A stretch of DNA of 64,000 nucleotides from Petasospora fabianii (taxonomy: Eukaryota; Ascomycota; Saccharomycetes; Phaffomycetales; Wickerhamomycetaceae), in contig CP048720.1 in NCBI GenBank assembly GCA_022641835.1, forward strand, positions 372,001-436,000, given 5' to 3'. This document shows positions 19,215 through 29,705 of this stretch, one piece after another (the first letter of the stretch is position 1; every line of letters starts with the position of its first letter). The translations under genes and the position numbers were made by a program. The notes beneath the pieces were generated by a model. The model ran no database searches. It was not told where the DNA came from and saw only the letters and a program-made list of their open reading frames with translations.

Positions 19215-19328
19215 TCTCTGATACAAGGCCGTTGCTACTAAACATCGTTTACATTATACATCGTTTGCTTTGTTCTTTCATCAATGGCATTAAATATATA
19301 CAGTTTTCAAAAGGCATCAGTAACAACA

Positions 19329-19718
19329 TTATTTCTGACTATCCTCATGGGCATATCTCTCTGCTCTCTTCTGAGCCTCCAATCTTGCAACTCTCTCCTT
19401 TCTAGTTCTCTCACCACCATAGAAACTCTTTTTTCCCTGTTTGTACTCCATGATCTTCTCTCCTTGTCTAAACTTCTCCGCCTGAGACAAGATATAGCGT
19501 CTCTGGTTAACATCAATACCCTTCTCCTTCAAGAAGTGACCATCAGCTTCAAACAACTCCTTCCATTCTGTAAACTTATCCTCGTGCTCTTCACATTTAC
19601 GTCCAATCTTAGTGAGGAAGGTTTTCACATCTGGAATCTCCTTAGTTGGCGCAGGCACGGTCTTTGTGGAGTAAAATGCTCTCTGTATCAGTGACACAGT
19701 TGATCTTCTGGCAAACAT
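19329..19718 (-). CDS. FYV4: Mitochondrial small-subunit ribosomal protein mS41 (Fyv4)
   Basis: This 129-residue protein has an N-terminal mitochondrial presequence (MFARRSTVSLIQRAFYSTK). It is followed by the IGR motif domain: VKTFLTKIGRKCEEHEDKF, WKELFEADGHFLKEKGIDV, RRYILSQAEKFRQG. This matches Fyv4/mS41 of the mitochondrial ribosome small subunit. The frame continues upstream to 19775 but the ATG at 19718 begins a better presequence. The length equals the roughly 130-residue S. cerevisiae protein. The basic C-terminal helix (ERTRKERVARLEAQKRAE) probably contacts rRNA. It shares a divergent promoter with NDC1. Confidence 0.9.
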   Translation of the reverse strand: MFARRSTVSLIQRAFYSTKTVPAPTKEIPDVKTFLTKIGRKCEEHEDKFTEWKELFEADGHFLKEKGIDVNQRRYILSQAEKFRQGEKIMEYKQGKKSFYGGERTRKERVARLEAQKRAERYAHEDSQK

Positions 19719-20115
19719 CTTGAATAAGTGAAAGTGAGGGTAGCTTATGGTCAGCAGGGATTTGAACAACGACACATCTTCCCTCCCCCATCATCAAACA
19801 TAACCAATTTTTCAGCGACAGCTTGGGAAAGGGTGTTGCGCTTACCGAATACTTTCGCGAACTTATTTGGCTCGAGGAACCAAGCCAAAAATTTCGATGG
19901 GTGGGAAAGCGTAAACAAAGGACAACAACGCGAGGATTGTGATTCTGATCGATCATTTCCAAGTGGTTCCAGAACGTTGGTTCCTATTTATTCAACTTTT
20001 GAGCCAATTGTCTCACTTGTGGCTGACAGTTTCACTTTCCCAATCAATAGACCCTAGTCCTATATACCCCTCAAGCCCACATCGATCCCAAACACTCACA
20101 ACAAACACACATACG
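19719..20115. promoter_or_regulatory. Divergent region between FYV4 and NDC1
   Basis: A 397-bp divergent promoter region. The NDC1 frame is open leftwards to about 19939, but the ATG at 20116 is the likely start. No specific element is assigned. Confidence 0.45.
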
Positions 20116-21855
20116 ATGAGCTCATTTACAACACGCCAGAGCGCCTCCACGAACTCGGCGTATCACTACCACTCGATCTTCGGTGATATATGCTCAACCA
20201 GATTCGCCAAACTGGCCCGCTTCATCTTGATCATGGCGTGGGCTGCCACACTCATCACATCCCTTGGATCAAGCAAGTCATGGTGGGCTACACTCTTACC
20301 ACTATGGGCCCTACCTCAATTCATTGGCTTTTTCCTATTGACATGTCTAAGGAAGAACAACTTACATGTTGATTTACTTGGATATAAGACACTGGCCAGC
20401 CAAGTCTTGGGCCAATTAATCAACAAAAATTTTACTCTCGCGGTGATCCTTTATACCACATCATCCCTCATATACTTTCAGCTTGTCCAATCGCAATTCG
20501 ATATCAGAATCGCAGCCACCCCAAAGAAGCATCAATATCCACCACTCAATGACAACTTTGTCTTCTACTATTACTTTGCCGTTTTTGTTGCCGTGATTTA
20601 TTCCATTCAACACTCCGTGTTTGACAGAGACAGATTGGTATTCACATATGGAACATTTCACGCCCATCCAAAGGCTGCCATTATGGGCAAGATCCCCAAG
20701 ATGATGTCGAATTCAATCATCTTCACAGTGTTTGTCATGACAAGTGCGCCATTGTTCTACCTTGTTGTTCGTTACACATTGTATGACATTACATTGACAA
20801 CTATGAGCGTGTTTTACTCTCTCAACAACAGTTATCCATCATTGGCCATTTCCTTTGGATTCCTCTTCAAGCTATCTATCACTACTTTCATCCTATTTGC
20901 CTGCTGGGAACTCGTCAACATCTCATTCAACGCCTACATGTCCATTGGCTGTCTTCACCGTGGACACACCTTGTCCGAACTCTCCACCGACCCTGTGGGA
21001 ACCCTACTCACAGGGCTCAAGTCCGAAAAGCTTTTCACCAAGCTCACCGCTTTCCAGGAACTTGCATACATCTCTAAAGCTGAAGACAATGAGCTCAGAA
21101 TGGCCATTTACAACAGAAATAATAGAAGGGAGTACGTTTGGGGCGAAATTCTTCAGGAGTGTGAGAAGGTCATCAAGACGAACAACATAAACATCCTTCG
21201 CTCCATTACTCAGATCACACCAGCACCAGTTGTTGATCAGAAGAAGACAATAAGAGATCAACACATATTTGGTCGTGAATACTACCCTCAGGAGTTTGAG
21301 CGCAGAGATGATGATTTGTTCAAGAGCGTGCCGATCGTGCCAGTCACAGAACCAAGTTTCCTCGATACCAACATGATTCCACTCGTCGTGAAGAACGTGA
21401 AGGAGTTTATCTCTCTTGCGAAGGAGTACTATTTGAAATTCGTCACTTCAGGCTTTGGTATGCCATTCAGACACACTGCTATTCGTGAAGCTGAGTTCTT
21501 GTGTCCAACGCCTGTCATCGTTGGCAATGCCATCATCGCTGTATCACTGATTGGCACACACTCCTATAACGAGGACAAAAAAGGCACCGTCTCTTCCACA
21601 ATCACTGATGTGCTTGAAATTTTGGAAAAGTCTGTATCTGCATGTGGAAGATTCGTCCAAAGACCACCTGAACATCTTGTTGAAACTGAAGAGGATAACC
21701 TAATCACGATGCTTCATGAGCTGTCTATGAATGCTTTCTTTGAGGTGACTGTCCAGTTCAGCAGTGTGTTAAAAGATTTGGTTCTTTCGCCTGATGTCTA
21801 CCGCTTAGTGAACTGGACTTTAGAGACTGCCATGAACGACGGTCAGGTTGAGTAA
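20116..21855 (+). CDS. NDC1: Nucleoporin Ndc1, transmembrane anchor of nuclear pores and spindle pole bodies
   Basis: From the ATG at 20116 the protein has 579 residues. The N-terminal 265 residues hold about six hydrophobic segments (for example FILIMAWAATLITSL, LAVILYTTSSLIYFQL, YYFAVFVAVIYSI and LFKLSITTFILFACWEL). A long soluble C-terminal domain contains TLLTGLKSEKLFTKLTAFQE, a block typical of Ndc1. Ndc1 inserts spindle pole bodies and nuclear pore complexes into the nuclear envelope. It is somewhat shorter than S. cerevisiae Ndc1 (655), while S. pombe Cut11 is comparable. An in-frame extension to 19939 adds leader-like sequence and is not favoured. Confidence 0.87.
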   Translation: MSSFTTRQSASTNSAYHYHSIFGDICSTRFAKLARFILIMAWAATLITSLGSSKSWWATLLPLWALPQFIGFFLLTCLRKNNLHVDLLGYKTLASQVLGQLINKNFTLAVILYTTSSLIYFQLVQSQFDIRIAATPKKHQYPPLNDNFVFYYYFAVFVAVIYSIQHSVFDRDRLVFTYGTFHAHPKAAIMGKIPKMMSNSIIFTVFVMTSAPLFYLVVRYTLYDITLTTMSVFYSLNNSYPSLAISFGFLFKLSITTFILFACWELVNISFNAYMSIGCLHRGHTLSELSTDPVGTLLTGLKSEKLFTKLTAFQELAYISKAEDNELRMAIYNRNNRREYVWGEILQECEKVIKTNNINILRSITQITPAPVVDQKKTIRDQHIFGREYYPQEFERRDDDLFKSVPIVPVTEPSFLDTNMIPLVVKNVKEFISLAKEYYLKFVTSGFGMPFRHTAIREAEFLCPTPVIVGNAIIAVSLIGTHSYNEDKKGTVSSTITDVLEILEKSVSACGRFVQRPPEHLVETEEDNLITMLHELSMNAFFEVTVQFSSVLKDLVLSPDVYRLVNWTLETAMNDGQVE

Positions 21856-21992
21856 AATTGCATCACATTATACAATCATTTGGTATGTACTACATGTAGC
21901 TATATTTGCATAACGATGTATATGTTCAAATAACCGGACCCAATTGATTTTTTGACCGCTCTATTGTGACAGAAATCTATAGGAAGGCAGTC

Positions 21993-23792
21993 TTAGACTT
22001 GACTCCCACCATCCCTGCTGTTTCTCGAAGAATCATTTGCCGGATCAGAATCAAGGAAAACAGGTTTGAGAACTCTTTCATCGAAGCTCTGGAACCATTT
22101 GACTCTATCGTCCATTTGCATAAAGTCCTGTACTGTTGTAACAAGACCACCAGCACCGGCACTCTGGCTTGTTACTAGTGGTGGAAGGACCTCCAAATCG
22201 GTGACTTCATCATCTCTCAGCAAGTCGGCTTGTTCTGGATTGATGTTCGGACTCTGGCGTGATCTTGGAGTGGCATCGGCGTAGTGCTGCTGAGCATGGT
22301 TTCTTCTTGCTGAGAGGATATTGTTCGTAGTGACGGCCTTTGGGGCTTCAATATCGAATTCATCGTCACTTTCATCTTCCATCACACATCCAGTCTTGAT
22401 GTTCAAAACCTCGAGCATACCAGCAGTGGTTCCACCAAAGAGGATCACAGTGAGCACAACAACGACGAGAACTGTGGCAAGGAGGGTGGACTTCTGCTCA
22501 CCTTGAATACCCATAGCCAAAGCGACACCAACGGCACCCCTTAAACCGGCCCAGAATATCATCATCTGATATTGGTATGGAATCTCATCTGACACATTTT
22601 GGTTTCTGGAATTACGTCTGCTGATCCAGTTGAGCAGTCTGGAAAGTGGGAAAACAGCAGCCCAACGAGCAAGACAAATGGAGATAACGGTCACGATAAT
22701 GAGCATTGGCTTGTAGACGAGCTCAACTTCCGTGAAGAGGGCAAGGCCAAGGTATACGAAGATGAAGTTCTCAGAGAGTCTGGCGAGCACTTGGAAGATG
22801 TACTTCGTGGAAATCTGGGTTCTTCTGGACATGTTGTAATGGGCGTAATGCTTGAGTGTGATACCACAGAACAACAAAGAGACAATACCAGACATGTGAC
22901 AACCATTGGAGAAGAAGTATGACTCGTAAGCAATGAGGAGCACTACACAACTCTCGATTTGTGGATATCTTCTGATGTGTGTGTGCTTTAAGATCAAGGC
23001 AACGATAATTCCAACAGCGACACCAATGAGGAGTGACACTGTGAATGTCATGAGGAAGAGGCCAACACCTTCGAAGAAAGACCCAATGTGAGCCTCTCTG
23101 TCATGGAATTGTTGACAGGTCTCAAACATCACAATGGAGATGGCATCGTTCAGCAAAGATTCGCCAAAAATGATTGTGTAAAGCTTTGGATCAACCTTGT
23201 AAGCGTTGAAGATGGACAAGATCGTGACTGGATCAGTGGCGGATAGGGTAGCACCAACAGAGAGAGCATCGACAAAGGAGATATTGATGCTTTCCAATCC
23301 GAGAGATGTCCAACAGTACAATATCACACCAAGAACACAAGCACTGATGAATGTACCTGGAATGGCGAAGAGTAGAATGGTACCGATATTTCTAAAGAAA
23401 TTCGCTTGATGTAGCTCGTAACCACTATTCAGGATGATGGGTGGTAGCAAGACGTTGAAGAAATATGACGAGTTGAACGTCACTGTGTCCTGGATGTAGT
23501 GACCAGGTGATATTCTGATGATGAGACCCACGATCATTCCGTAGAAGATGGAGAGCACCGTTTCATGTACGGCTTGAATTCTTCGTTGCTGAAGATAGTA
23601 GGAGGACCACAGCGCCATGATGAGAAGTAACATCAGGATGAATAGAGCCCATGACGAGAAGATCTCTTCTGCAACTGGATTGTGACCCTCGAGGTCTCCG
23701 TCGTCGGGTATCGTGACATCCGGGACGTCACCATCATCTGAGACGGCTCGTTTTATCAGAAACTGGCCCGCGGCGAGCAACAAACTTGACAT
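21993..23792 (-). CDS. NHX1: Endosomal/vacuolar Na+(K+)/H+ exchanger
   Basis: The first in-frame ATG gives 599 residues; the frame beyond it opens only from TTG. This is a CPA1-type exchanger with a signal-like N-terminus and about 12 membrane segments. The amiloride-site block YFFNVLLPPIILNSGYE, the transport motif ESLLNDAISIVMFE with the Asn-Asp pair, and GLRGAVGVALAMG are intact. The hydrophilic C-terminal tail (about 470-599) is acidic and Ser-rich. Yeast Nhx1 swaps lumenal protons for cytosolic Na+ or K+ in late endosomes and controls vesicle pH and trafficking. It converges on NDC1 with a 137-bp gap. Confidence 0.95.
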   Translation of the reverse strand: MSSLLLAAGQFLIKRAVSDDGDVPDVTIPDDGDLEGHNPVAEEIFSSWALFILMLLLIMALWSSYYLQQRRIQAVHETVLSIFYGMIVGLIIRISPGHYIQDTVTFNSSYFFNVLLPPIILNSGYELHQANFFRNIGTILLFAIPGTFISACVLGVILYCWTSLGLESINISFVDALSVGATLSATDPVTILSIFNAYKVDPKLYTIIFGESLLNDAISIVMFETCQQFHDREAHIGSFFEGVGLFLMTFTVSLLIGVAVGIIVALILKHTHIRRYPQIESCVVLLIAYESYFFSNGCHMSGIVSLLFCGITLKHYAHYNMSRRTQISTKYIFQVLARLSENFIFVYLGLALFTEVELVYKPMLIIVTVISICLARWAAVFPLSRLLNWISRRNSRNQNVSDEIPYQYQMMIFWAGLRGAVGVALAMGIQGEQKSTLLATVLVVVVLTVILFGGTTAGMLEVLNIKTGCVMEDESDDEFDIEAPKAVTTNNILSARRNHAQQHYADATPRSRQSPNINPEQADLLRDDEVTDLEVLPPLVTSQSAGAGGLVTTVQDFMQMDDRVKWFQSFDERVLKPVFLDSDPANDSSRNSRDGGSQV

Positions 23793-24085
23793 TTCAATGG
23801 CTATGTATTGTGACGCAATCCAGTAGATTTCGCCCGATGAGACCAGCAATCAGTCAGCAGTGATGAACTAAGGTTCTCTCGAGTCGTTCGTGTGACCCAG
23901 GTACGCTGTTATTCCGACTAGTTCACCATCCTGAGTAACAACGTAGCATTTTGGATCAAAGCCGCGAAAGCGCGCCCAATCGCCAGCTTAAGGGAGCCGT
24001 TAGGAGACACATGTTCTTATCAATTACGAGATCTAGATTTCATTGAGGTCATGCTATTTTCTTTAGTCATTATGTACACAGTAAA

Positions 24086-26452
24086 TCAATTTTCGTGATG
24101 AACATTAGCACCAGTGGCTACATCACCAGAATCTGGAATTTCATCCACGTCTGCAACTTGCTCATCATCCGTTGCAAGCCTCTCCAACTCCGCTCTTGCG
24201 GCATCTGCCGCCCTGTTCCGTTCGGCAGCCAGCTCATTACCAGCCTGGAGGAACATGTCGTGCAACCATGGAACCATACTTGTAAAGAACATAAGCACGT
24301 CCACAACCAGAGCACGAGCAGACCGTGTCGCAGGCGAGCGTCCACCCTGTCCGAACTCAAGTATCGATTTCATCACCGCTCTGGCACTGTCTTCGCCAGG
24401 TAGGTTATTGAGACCAAGGTCATCACGCAAGTTGACACCATTCCGTGCAAGGAATCTGTTGATTGTATCAATGGCATCCAGAGTGTAGAGAGCATGGAGC
24501 AGCAGTGCAGCAATGACAACGTAGAGCCTCCAACCATACAATGTACCGGCAAAAAACATGAAAAAGACGAGAAAGTACTTGCCAATCGACCATACCCATT
24601 GGATAGCGAGGCCATTTCCGTTAATAGGTTCTCCTCGATTTGGACGTGGTTGTTCAGGATTATCATTGATTACCACCTCTGCCACAGGTGCCTGTTGTGG
24701 AGCATGTTCCACTGCTTGTCCGAGTGCTGGTGCAAATGGAGGTATTGCTGGAGCAGGTGCTGCTTCAAGTACTGGATTACGATTGATATCTTGTGGGGAT
24801 GGTATCCTGTTCAACGTTTCAGGTCTTTGAATGCGTACCTCTGGTTCATGGATGGGAACCCCTAATTGCGTGAGTTTGGCATAACCAGCTGGTGTAACCA
24901 TGAGATAAGGCAAGTTTGGATTTGTGTCGTTAAGGATACACTGCCAGGGGGATAACAACACCTCACGTTGACCATGAGGAGTCTGGAGAACAACTCGGTA
25001 GAGCATTTCAGTAACATCATTCTGATCAACCAAAATCTCCTCACCGTTGAGCTCAAGGAGATCACATGAAGCCCCCGTTCTCTCTGCACCTTCTGGTAGT
25101 CTGTGTGTTCTCAGCTGGTCCTCCCAATACCGGCGTGCCTCTGTTCGTTCTGTCGTTCTCGAATCATCATCATCATCATCATCATCATTATGTAGGCTGT
25201 TGAGATTTTCGGTGGCTCTCAAGCCACCGTTTTGACCATGGTTTACAGTTGGTGTAGGTTCAACAGTCGACTCCCTTCGTGCCTCAGAGACTGGAACTTG
25301 CTCTTCTTGCCTCTCTGCTTCATCTCGTGTTGCACTCGTGCTTGTATTATCCTCCCGGGATGGTCTCCATACTGGATTTGCGTCGTACTCTTGAACAAAC
25401 ACACCTTGCGCATGCTCCCTTGTAGTTGGTTCGTTACCCGAGCCGTTGTTTCTGAATTGTTGACGAAGTCGTTCACTTCTCTGTGCCTCCGTTGTGTAAT
25501 ATGGATTTGGCTCCTTTGGGTAGAAATCAAACAGACGGCCATTCTTCAGATCACTCCAGAATCCATTTGGTTGCCCCCGATCTTCTGGTCTGTTTAGCAC
25601 AAAGTGCAGCGTAAGTGATGATTCTGTAGATGGAGACGTAACATTTCTGATTCTGGTCTCATCACTAAGAATAGCACCAAAGTAAATGACTTTGATATCA
25701 CTCGTGTCAATATTAGGGTCCAGACCGGTGTACTGGTCCAGAATGTACTTTTTCACAGTGAAGATTGTTGTGTCAAGGTTGACACTCATGAATGATGTTC
25801 TGAGTATGCGCTCAGCCGGAGACACCAATCTGATTCTCATGTCCGTTGCCAATGTGACAAAGAAATTGAGGTCACCAAAAGGCACTGTATCGAGTTCAAG
25901 TAGCTCACTGATTGTGGATGCTGGCCAGTCACAGACATCAATCCCACCTGAATATTCCAAGCCCTTGATCTCACTAAGGCCATTCCGAAGATGGAGATCA
26001 TCAACGAGGGTGTATTTCAATGACTGAACCGTCGTATGCATAGATTCGCTCAAACGTAGAACTTTCCCACTGCTCGTTCTCAAATTGATGTTTAAGAGTG
26101 GTGGCTTAATTTCTCGTCTGAGAAGTTTTGACTTGTCGAACTCCACGCGTATCCTGACTGGACGTGATGTGTCAAGTGATCGTAGTTCCTGTTCCAACAC
26201 CTGGGATAACGGCTCCGAATTGTGCAGCTCTCCATATCGATAGTGCAGCGTCAGAGCTAGTGGATTGAGGTCACCACCTTCATGGTAGGACCGCTCGCTG
26301 ATCACCTCCTTGAGGTCCTGAACAGTATTATCTAGTGTCGTGCGGATGAGCTTGTTGGCCACCGTGTACGTTGCGGGGTCTGAGCTCCACGTCTCAATGG
26401 TGATTCGCTTAGCGTCGATATCGAGCGTTAAGTCCCTCGAACGCATCGCCAT
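24086..26452 (-). CDS. USA1: ERAD scaffold Usa1 (HERP-like)
   Basis: The ATG at 26452 gives 788 residues (a second ATG lies two codons later). Two ubiquitin-like stretches are discernible in the N-terminal 270 residues. A long polar region with an Asp run (DDDDDDD) follows, then a hydrophobic pair near residues 615-655 (YFLVFFMFFAGTLYGWRLYV, IAALLLHALYTLDAI). A further hydrophobic stretch lies near 715-735 (LMFFTSMVPWLHDMFLQAG), ahead of an acidic tail. This layout fits Usa1, the ER membrane scaffold that links Hrd1 to Der1 and promotes Hrd1 oligomerisation. The overall length is near the 838 residues of S. cerevisiae Usa1. Sequence conservation in this family is low, so confidence is moderate. 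Confidence 0.8.
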   Translation of the reverse strand: MAMRSRDLTLDIDAKRITIETWSSDPATYTVANKLIRTTLDNTVQDLKEVISERSYHEGGDLNPLALTLHYRYGELHNSEPLSQVLEQELRSLDTSRPVRIRVEFDKSKLLRREIKPPLLNINLRTSSGKVLRLSESMHTTVQSLKYTLVDDLHLRNGLSEIKGLEYSGGIDVCDWPASTISELLELDTVPFGDLNFFVTLATDMRIRLVSPAERILRTSFMSVNLDTTIFTVKKYILDQYTGLDPNIDTSDIKVIYFGAILSDETRIRNVTSPSTESSLTLHFVLNRPEDRGQPNGFWSDLKNGRLFDFYPKEPNPYYTTEAQRSERLRQQFRNNGSGNEPTTREHAQGVFVQEYDANPVWRPSREDNTSTSATRDEAERQEEQVPVSEARRESTVEPTPTVNHGQNGGLRATENLNSLHNDDDDDDDDSRTTERTEARRYWEDQLRTHRLPEGAERTGASCDLLELNGEEILVDQNDVTEMLYRVVLQTPHGQREVLLSPWQCILNDTNPNLPYLMVTPAGYAKLTQLGVPIHEPEVRIQRPETLNRIPSPQDINRNPVLEAAPAPAIPPFAPALGQAVEHAPQQAPVAEVVINDNPEQPRPNRGEPINGNGLAIQWVWSIGKYFLVFFMFFAGTLYGWRLYVVIAALLLHALYTLDAIDTINRFLARNGVNLRDDLGLNNLPGEDSARAVMKSILEFGQGGRSPATRSARALVVDVLMFFTSMVPWLHDMFLQAGNELAAERNRAADAARAELERLATDDEQVADVDEIPDSGDVATGANVHHEN

Positions 26453-27113
26453 TGTGACTGTGTGGATGTTTCTGTGCAATGTTGTCTACCTTTTGTATCC
26501 GCCCGTTAACCACTTTTTGGCCTCTTGCTGTGTGTGAGCGCAGCGCTTCGTTAGCGCTAGCGCTAGCACTACAGCCCTTACTAAGAGATGCCTGGCCGTA
26601 CCAATTCTTTAAAGTAGATCGCGATAGTCGCGAACCCGCGAAGTCGTTTGTTGAAAGCTCTTCGGATTCGCTGTTGTTACCAGAGCAACCCTTAGCTGTA
26701 ACGTCCCTGTTTCTGAAGTTTAACGCCCTTATTCCCGAACTATCACAGTACCATGGCACATCCCACTGTACTCGTGGGTTTTTCTATCAACAGTTCTTCT
26801 TTTCACACCCACATCTCTCATCTCTTACCCTGGAACCTACTTAACGTGTTCTTCGTCTCCTTCTGCCACGCGCAATTGTTCCCGTCGCCGTCGTTGCTCT
26901 TCCCCCTCTTCGCTTAGGCAACATCTTGAGAGCGCTCAAACTTCAACAAAGCTACCACTATAAGCACCATATCTGGATCCTGCTCAATCTTACTGATAGG
27001 CAGTCGCGAAATCACATCTACACTACCGAGAAAGTCGCCACCCTACTCTTGAAACAGCCACCACTGCCGCTCGAGTGTGAACCCCACAGCTATCTTCAGT
27101 AATCTCGCCCACA
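26453..27113. promoter_or_regulatory. Divergent region between USA1 and a zinc-cluster regulator
   Basis: This 661-bp divergent promoter region contains a short palindromic GCTAGC-type run at about 26552-26575 (GCGCTAGCGC core). The 200 bp before 27114 is C-rich with little G on the plus strand, as in long yeast leaders. Confidence 0.5.
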
Positions 27114-29705
27114 ATGGAGTTTGACTACGACTCGTCTAAAAATAAGAAGACTCGCTTTAGGGTCCCAACCGTGTGTACGGTCTGTCGTCGCAGAAAGATC
27201 AAATGTGACAAGGAGAGACCACATTGTCTATCCTGTATCAAGAACAAGACCACACATCTTTGTCACTACGAGGAACAACCATGGGCTGGCGCTAATGAAG
27301 TGCAGAAGCTCAAGGACCAGGTGTTCCAACTCCAGCATCAGAACAACGAACTGAAGAACCTTCTCAGCAAGAAGTCATCACTCCCAAGCACCGAGAACAC
27401 TGGACTAATCCTTCCGGATGACCCTGCTAACGACCCAGTGCTGGAATTGACAAAGAACTTTGACTTGCTTATGCTCAAGGAAAATAAGATGTCCCATTAT
27501 GGAAGTTCGAGTTACATGGCAGTTGTGTCCCAGGACCCAGTGCTAAGTAATATTTTTAAACGCTTCCTACATGCACAAAACTGGGGTATCAATTTGGAGA
27601 AGTACTTCCTATATGATCAAGGTATCTTGCCACTAGCTGATCACGGTTGTGGTAGTCTCGCTCCTAACGTTCAAGGAAGTGTCTTTGAGGCTGATTTGAA
27701 CAAGAACCACGAGCAGCTTGTGCAACAGATCAACGAGGCATTGCCAGAAAAGAATGTCTTACACGCCCTTATTGATCACTTCTTTGCCGAGACATATGCC
27801 TTCATCCCATACATTGACGAAGATGCTTTCAGAAAAAATGTTGAGTCGCTTGTGTCCTTCTCTTCAAAAGGCAAATCTGTTCTTGTTGTCACATCAGTGG
27901 CTCAACTTGTCACAGTCGCCACTGTTCTTGTGGTCCTCAGATTCGCCTACTTGTCACTGCCCATGGACAAATCACATCGTGAGCATAACCACGTCATCAC
28001 CACCATTCTCGAGTCCCATGTCCAGATACCACCAAGTTTTATCGAGTTTTCAAAAGCCTGTATCGCCAATGCGTCTGCCTTGAGAAAACCATCACTTAAG
28101 CACATTCAGGCACTCCTTCTTCTCAGACTCTACAGGTTCTACGCTCCAGAGGATGGTGACGAAGGTACAGACTCTACCATTTTCCTCTCCTTGATTGTGC
28201 AGATGGCCAAGATGCACGGTTTACACCGTGATCCGTCGAGATTCGCAGCTGTGAGGGATCATGCCACAATTAACATTTGGAGAAAGATCTGGCTACAGAT
28301 TATGTACTTGGATGCTTCCCAGGCATTGATGTTTGGTTGTCCATTGTTGATTGACGATGAGTATGACACCGAGCTTCCAGTTGCCACTTCCGCTGATAAT
28401 GCTATGGAAAAGAGCTGTATCGAGTGTTTGGTAAAGCTGAATGAAGTCACAACGATAATAAGATCATTGATCAAGCTCTCCCTTCAGATTAGAGAGCCTG
28501 CCAAACGTTCGGATTATGAAAAACACTTGAGGGATGCTGAATTCTTGTTGCAAAAGTATCGCCCTATCTCAGACTTGACACACATGGCTAACCCAACAGA
28601 GACATTCCTCTCAAGAACCATGAAGGTGAAGGACATCTGTCTAAAATTGACTTTGTACAACGTTTACTCAGTCTACAACTACATCTTGATGCTTACATGT
28701 GAACCTACGGACTTCCTCGCTCAGCAGAAGTACACGATGAAGGCCACTGAGTCTTGTTTCATCACCTTTAGACTATGTCACCAGTATGCTCAAGATCCAC
28801 AACGCTTTATGAAGGGCTTGAACTTTGAGGTCTTCCTTTCCGCACCATTATTTGAGCTTGCAAAGAGGGGCCTTCAACAGGTTGTTTCTCTGTGTTTCCG
28901 TGATATGTCTGGTATGCTCAACTTGAAAAAGATTGTTGAAGGATTCACATTTGACGACTCTTACGGTATTGTTGAATGGTTGACCTCGGTGAATGACAAA
29001 TTGACCATCTCTGACCATGGTATTCTGCGTCTTGAGGAGTTTATCCAGTCTTGTTCGAAGTTGGCTAACAGATACTTTGTCTGTTGGAGATTGGTGTTCA
29101 TCAACAAACTTTTTGAAGACTACATTGAACAGCAATACCCAGGTAAGTTTGAGGAGTTGCATCAGGTGATTTCACCCATGGGTTCAAAAGCAGAATCAAC
29201 ACTGTCACCAGCGAAGTTTGATGCTTCTGCTAAAGCCAATGATCTGAACACAGAGGCTAACGAAGTGTTCCAACAGCTTGTGGACAGAGCGAATGTTTCA
29301 AAATTCGATTATCTTACTCCAGACTTTGACAGGTTCGAAGGATTTGGTGAACCATTCTATGACAACTTCAATTTCACTGGTAACTTTGAGTCTTTTGATA
29401 GTCTCTTTGCCGGTGCGGGTGCCCAATCATCGTTTGGAAGCTTCAGCACTAACAATGGTAACAACTCTGATGATGTTTCTCCACGTACCGATGATAGTGA
29501 CACACCAAGTAAGTCATCGGCTCCTGGTACAATGTCATCGGTTCCGCTGGGCTGCTCGAGCGCTGGTCCGCTCGATGGAGGATTTAACATCGATAAAACT
29601 ATCGGTACCCCTGATCTGCTGATTGACCCTCAGGATGAGGACTTGGCTATGCAGGTTGCTCGCTCAATGTTTGGTGGCTCTACTAAGGATGTCTTTGGCT
29701 TATGA
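27114..29705 (+). CDS. Zn2Cys6 zinc-cluster transcription factor
   Basis: This 863-residue fungal regulator has a Zn2Cys6 cluster at residues 21-50 (Cys21, 24, 31, 38, 41 and 50; RRRKIKCDKERPHC core). A leucine-zipper-like dimerisation stretch follows (KLKDQVFQLQHQNNELKNLL, about 75-95). A fungal-specific transcription factor middle domain spans about 210-480, with MAKMHGLHRDPSRF as its most typical block. The C-terminal 150 residues are acidic and aromatic (FEGFGEPFYDNFNFTGNFES), likely an activation domain. The target and signal are unknown. It is only distantly like the pair at 50-56 kb. I cannot tie it to one S. cerevisiae gene. Confidence 0.9.
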   Translation: MEFDYDSSKNKKTRFRVPTVCTVCRRRKIKCDKERPHCLSCIKNKTTHLCHYEEQPWAGANEVQKLKDQVFQLQHQNNELKNLLSKKSSLPSTENTGLILPDDPANDPVLELTKNFDLLMLKENKMSHYGSSSYMAVVSQDPVLSNIFKRFLHAQNWGINLEKYFLYDQGILPLADHGCGSLAPNVQGSVFEADLNKNHEQLVQQINEALPEKNVLHALIDHFFAETYAFIPYIDEDAFRKNVESLVSFSSKGKSVLVVTSVAQLVTVATVLVVLRFAYLSLPMDKSHREHNHVITTILESHVQIPPSFIEFSKACIANASALRKPSLKHIQALLLLRLYRFYAPEDGDEGTDSTIFLSLIVQMAKMHGLHRDPSRFAAVRDHATINIWRKIWLQIMYLDASQALMFGCPLLIDDEYDTELPVATSADNAMEKSCIECLVKLNEVTTIIRSLIKLSLQIREPAKRSDYEKHLRDAEFLLQKYRPISDLTHMANPTETFLSRTMKVKDICLKLTLYNVYSVYNYILMLTCEPTDFLAQQKYTMKATESCFITFRLCHQYAQDPQRFMKGLNFEVFLSAPLFELAKRGLQQVVSLCFRDMSGMLNLKKIVEGFTFDDSYGIVEWLTSVNDKLTISDHGILRLEEFIQSCSKLANRYFVCWRLVFINKLFEDYIEQQYPGKFEELHQVISPMGSKAESTLSPAKFDASAKANDLNTEANEVFQQLVDRANVSKFDYLTPDFDRFEGFGEPFYDNFNFTGNFESFDSLFAGAGAQSSFGSFSTNNGNNSDDVSPRTDDSDTPSKSSAPGTMSSVPLGCSSAGPLDGGFNIDKTIGTPDLLIDPQDEDLAMQVARSMFGGSTKDVFGL

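Noticed and set aside
16740-24025. Repeat of CACATGTTCTTATCA with TTAAGGG nearby at about 16750 and 24010, as a possible mobile-element end
   Set aside because: A 15-base match is expected about by chance in 64 kb. The flanks differ, and no coding or terminal-repeat structure supports an element.
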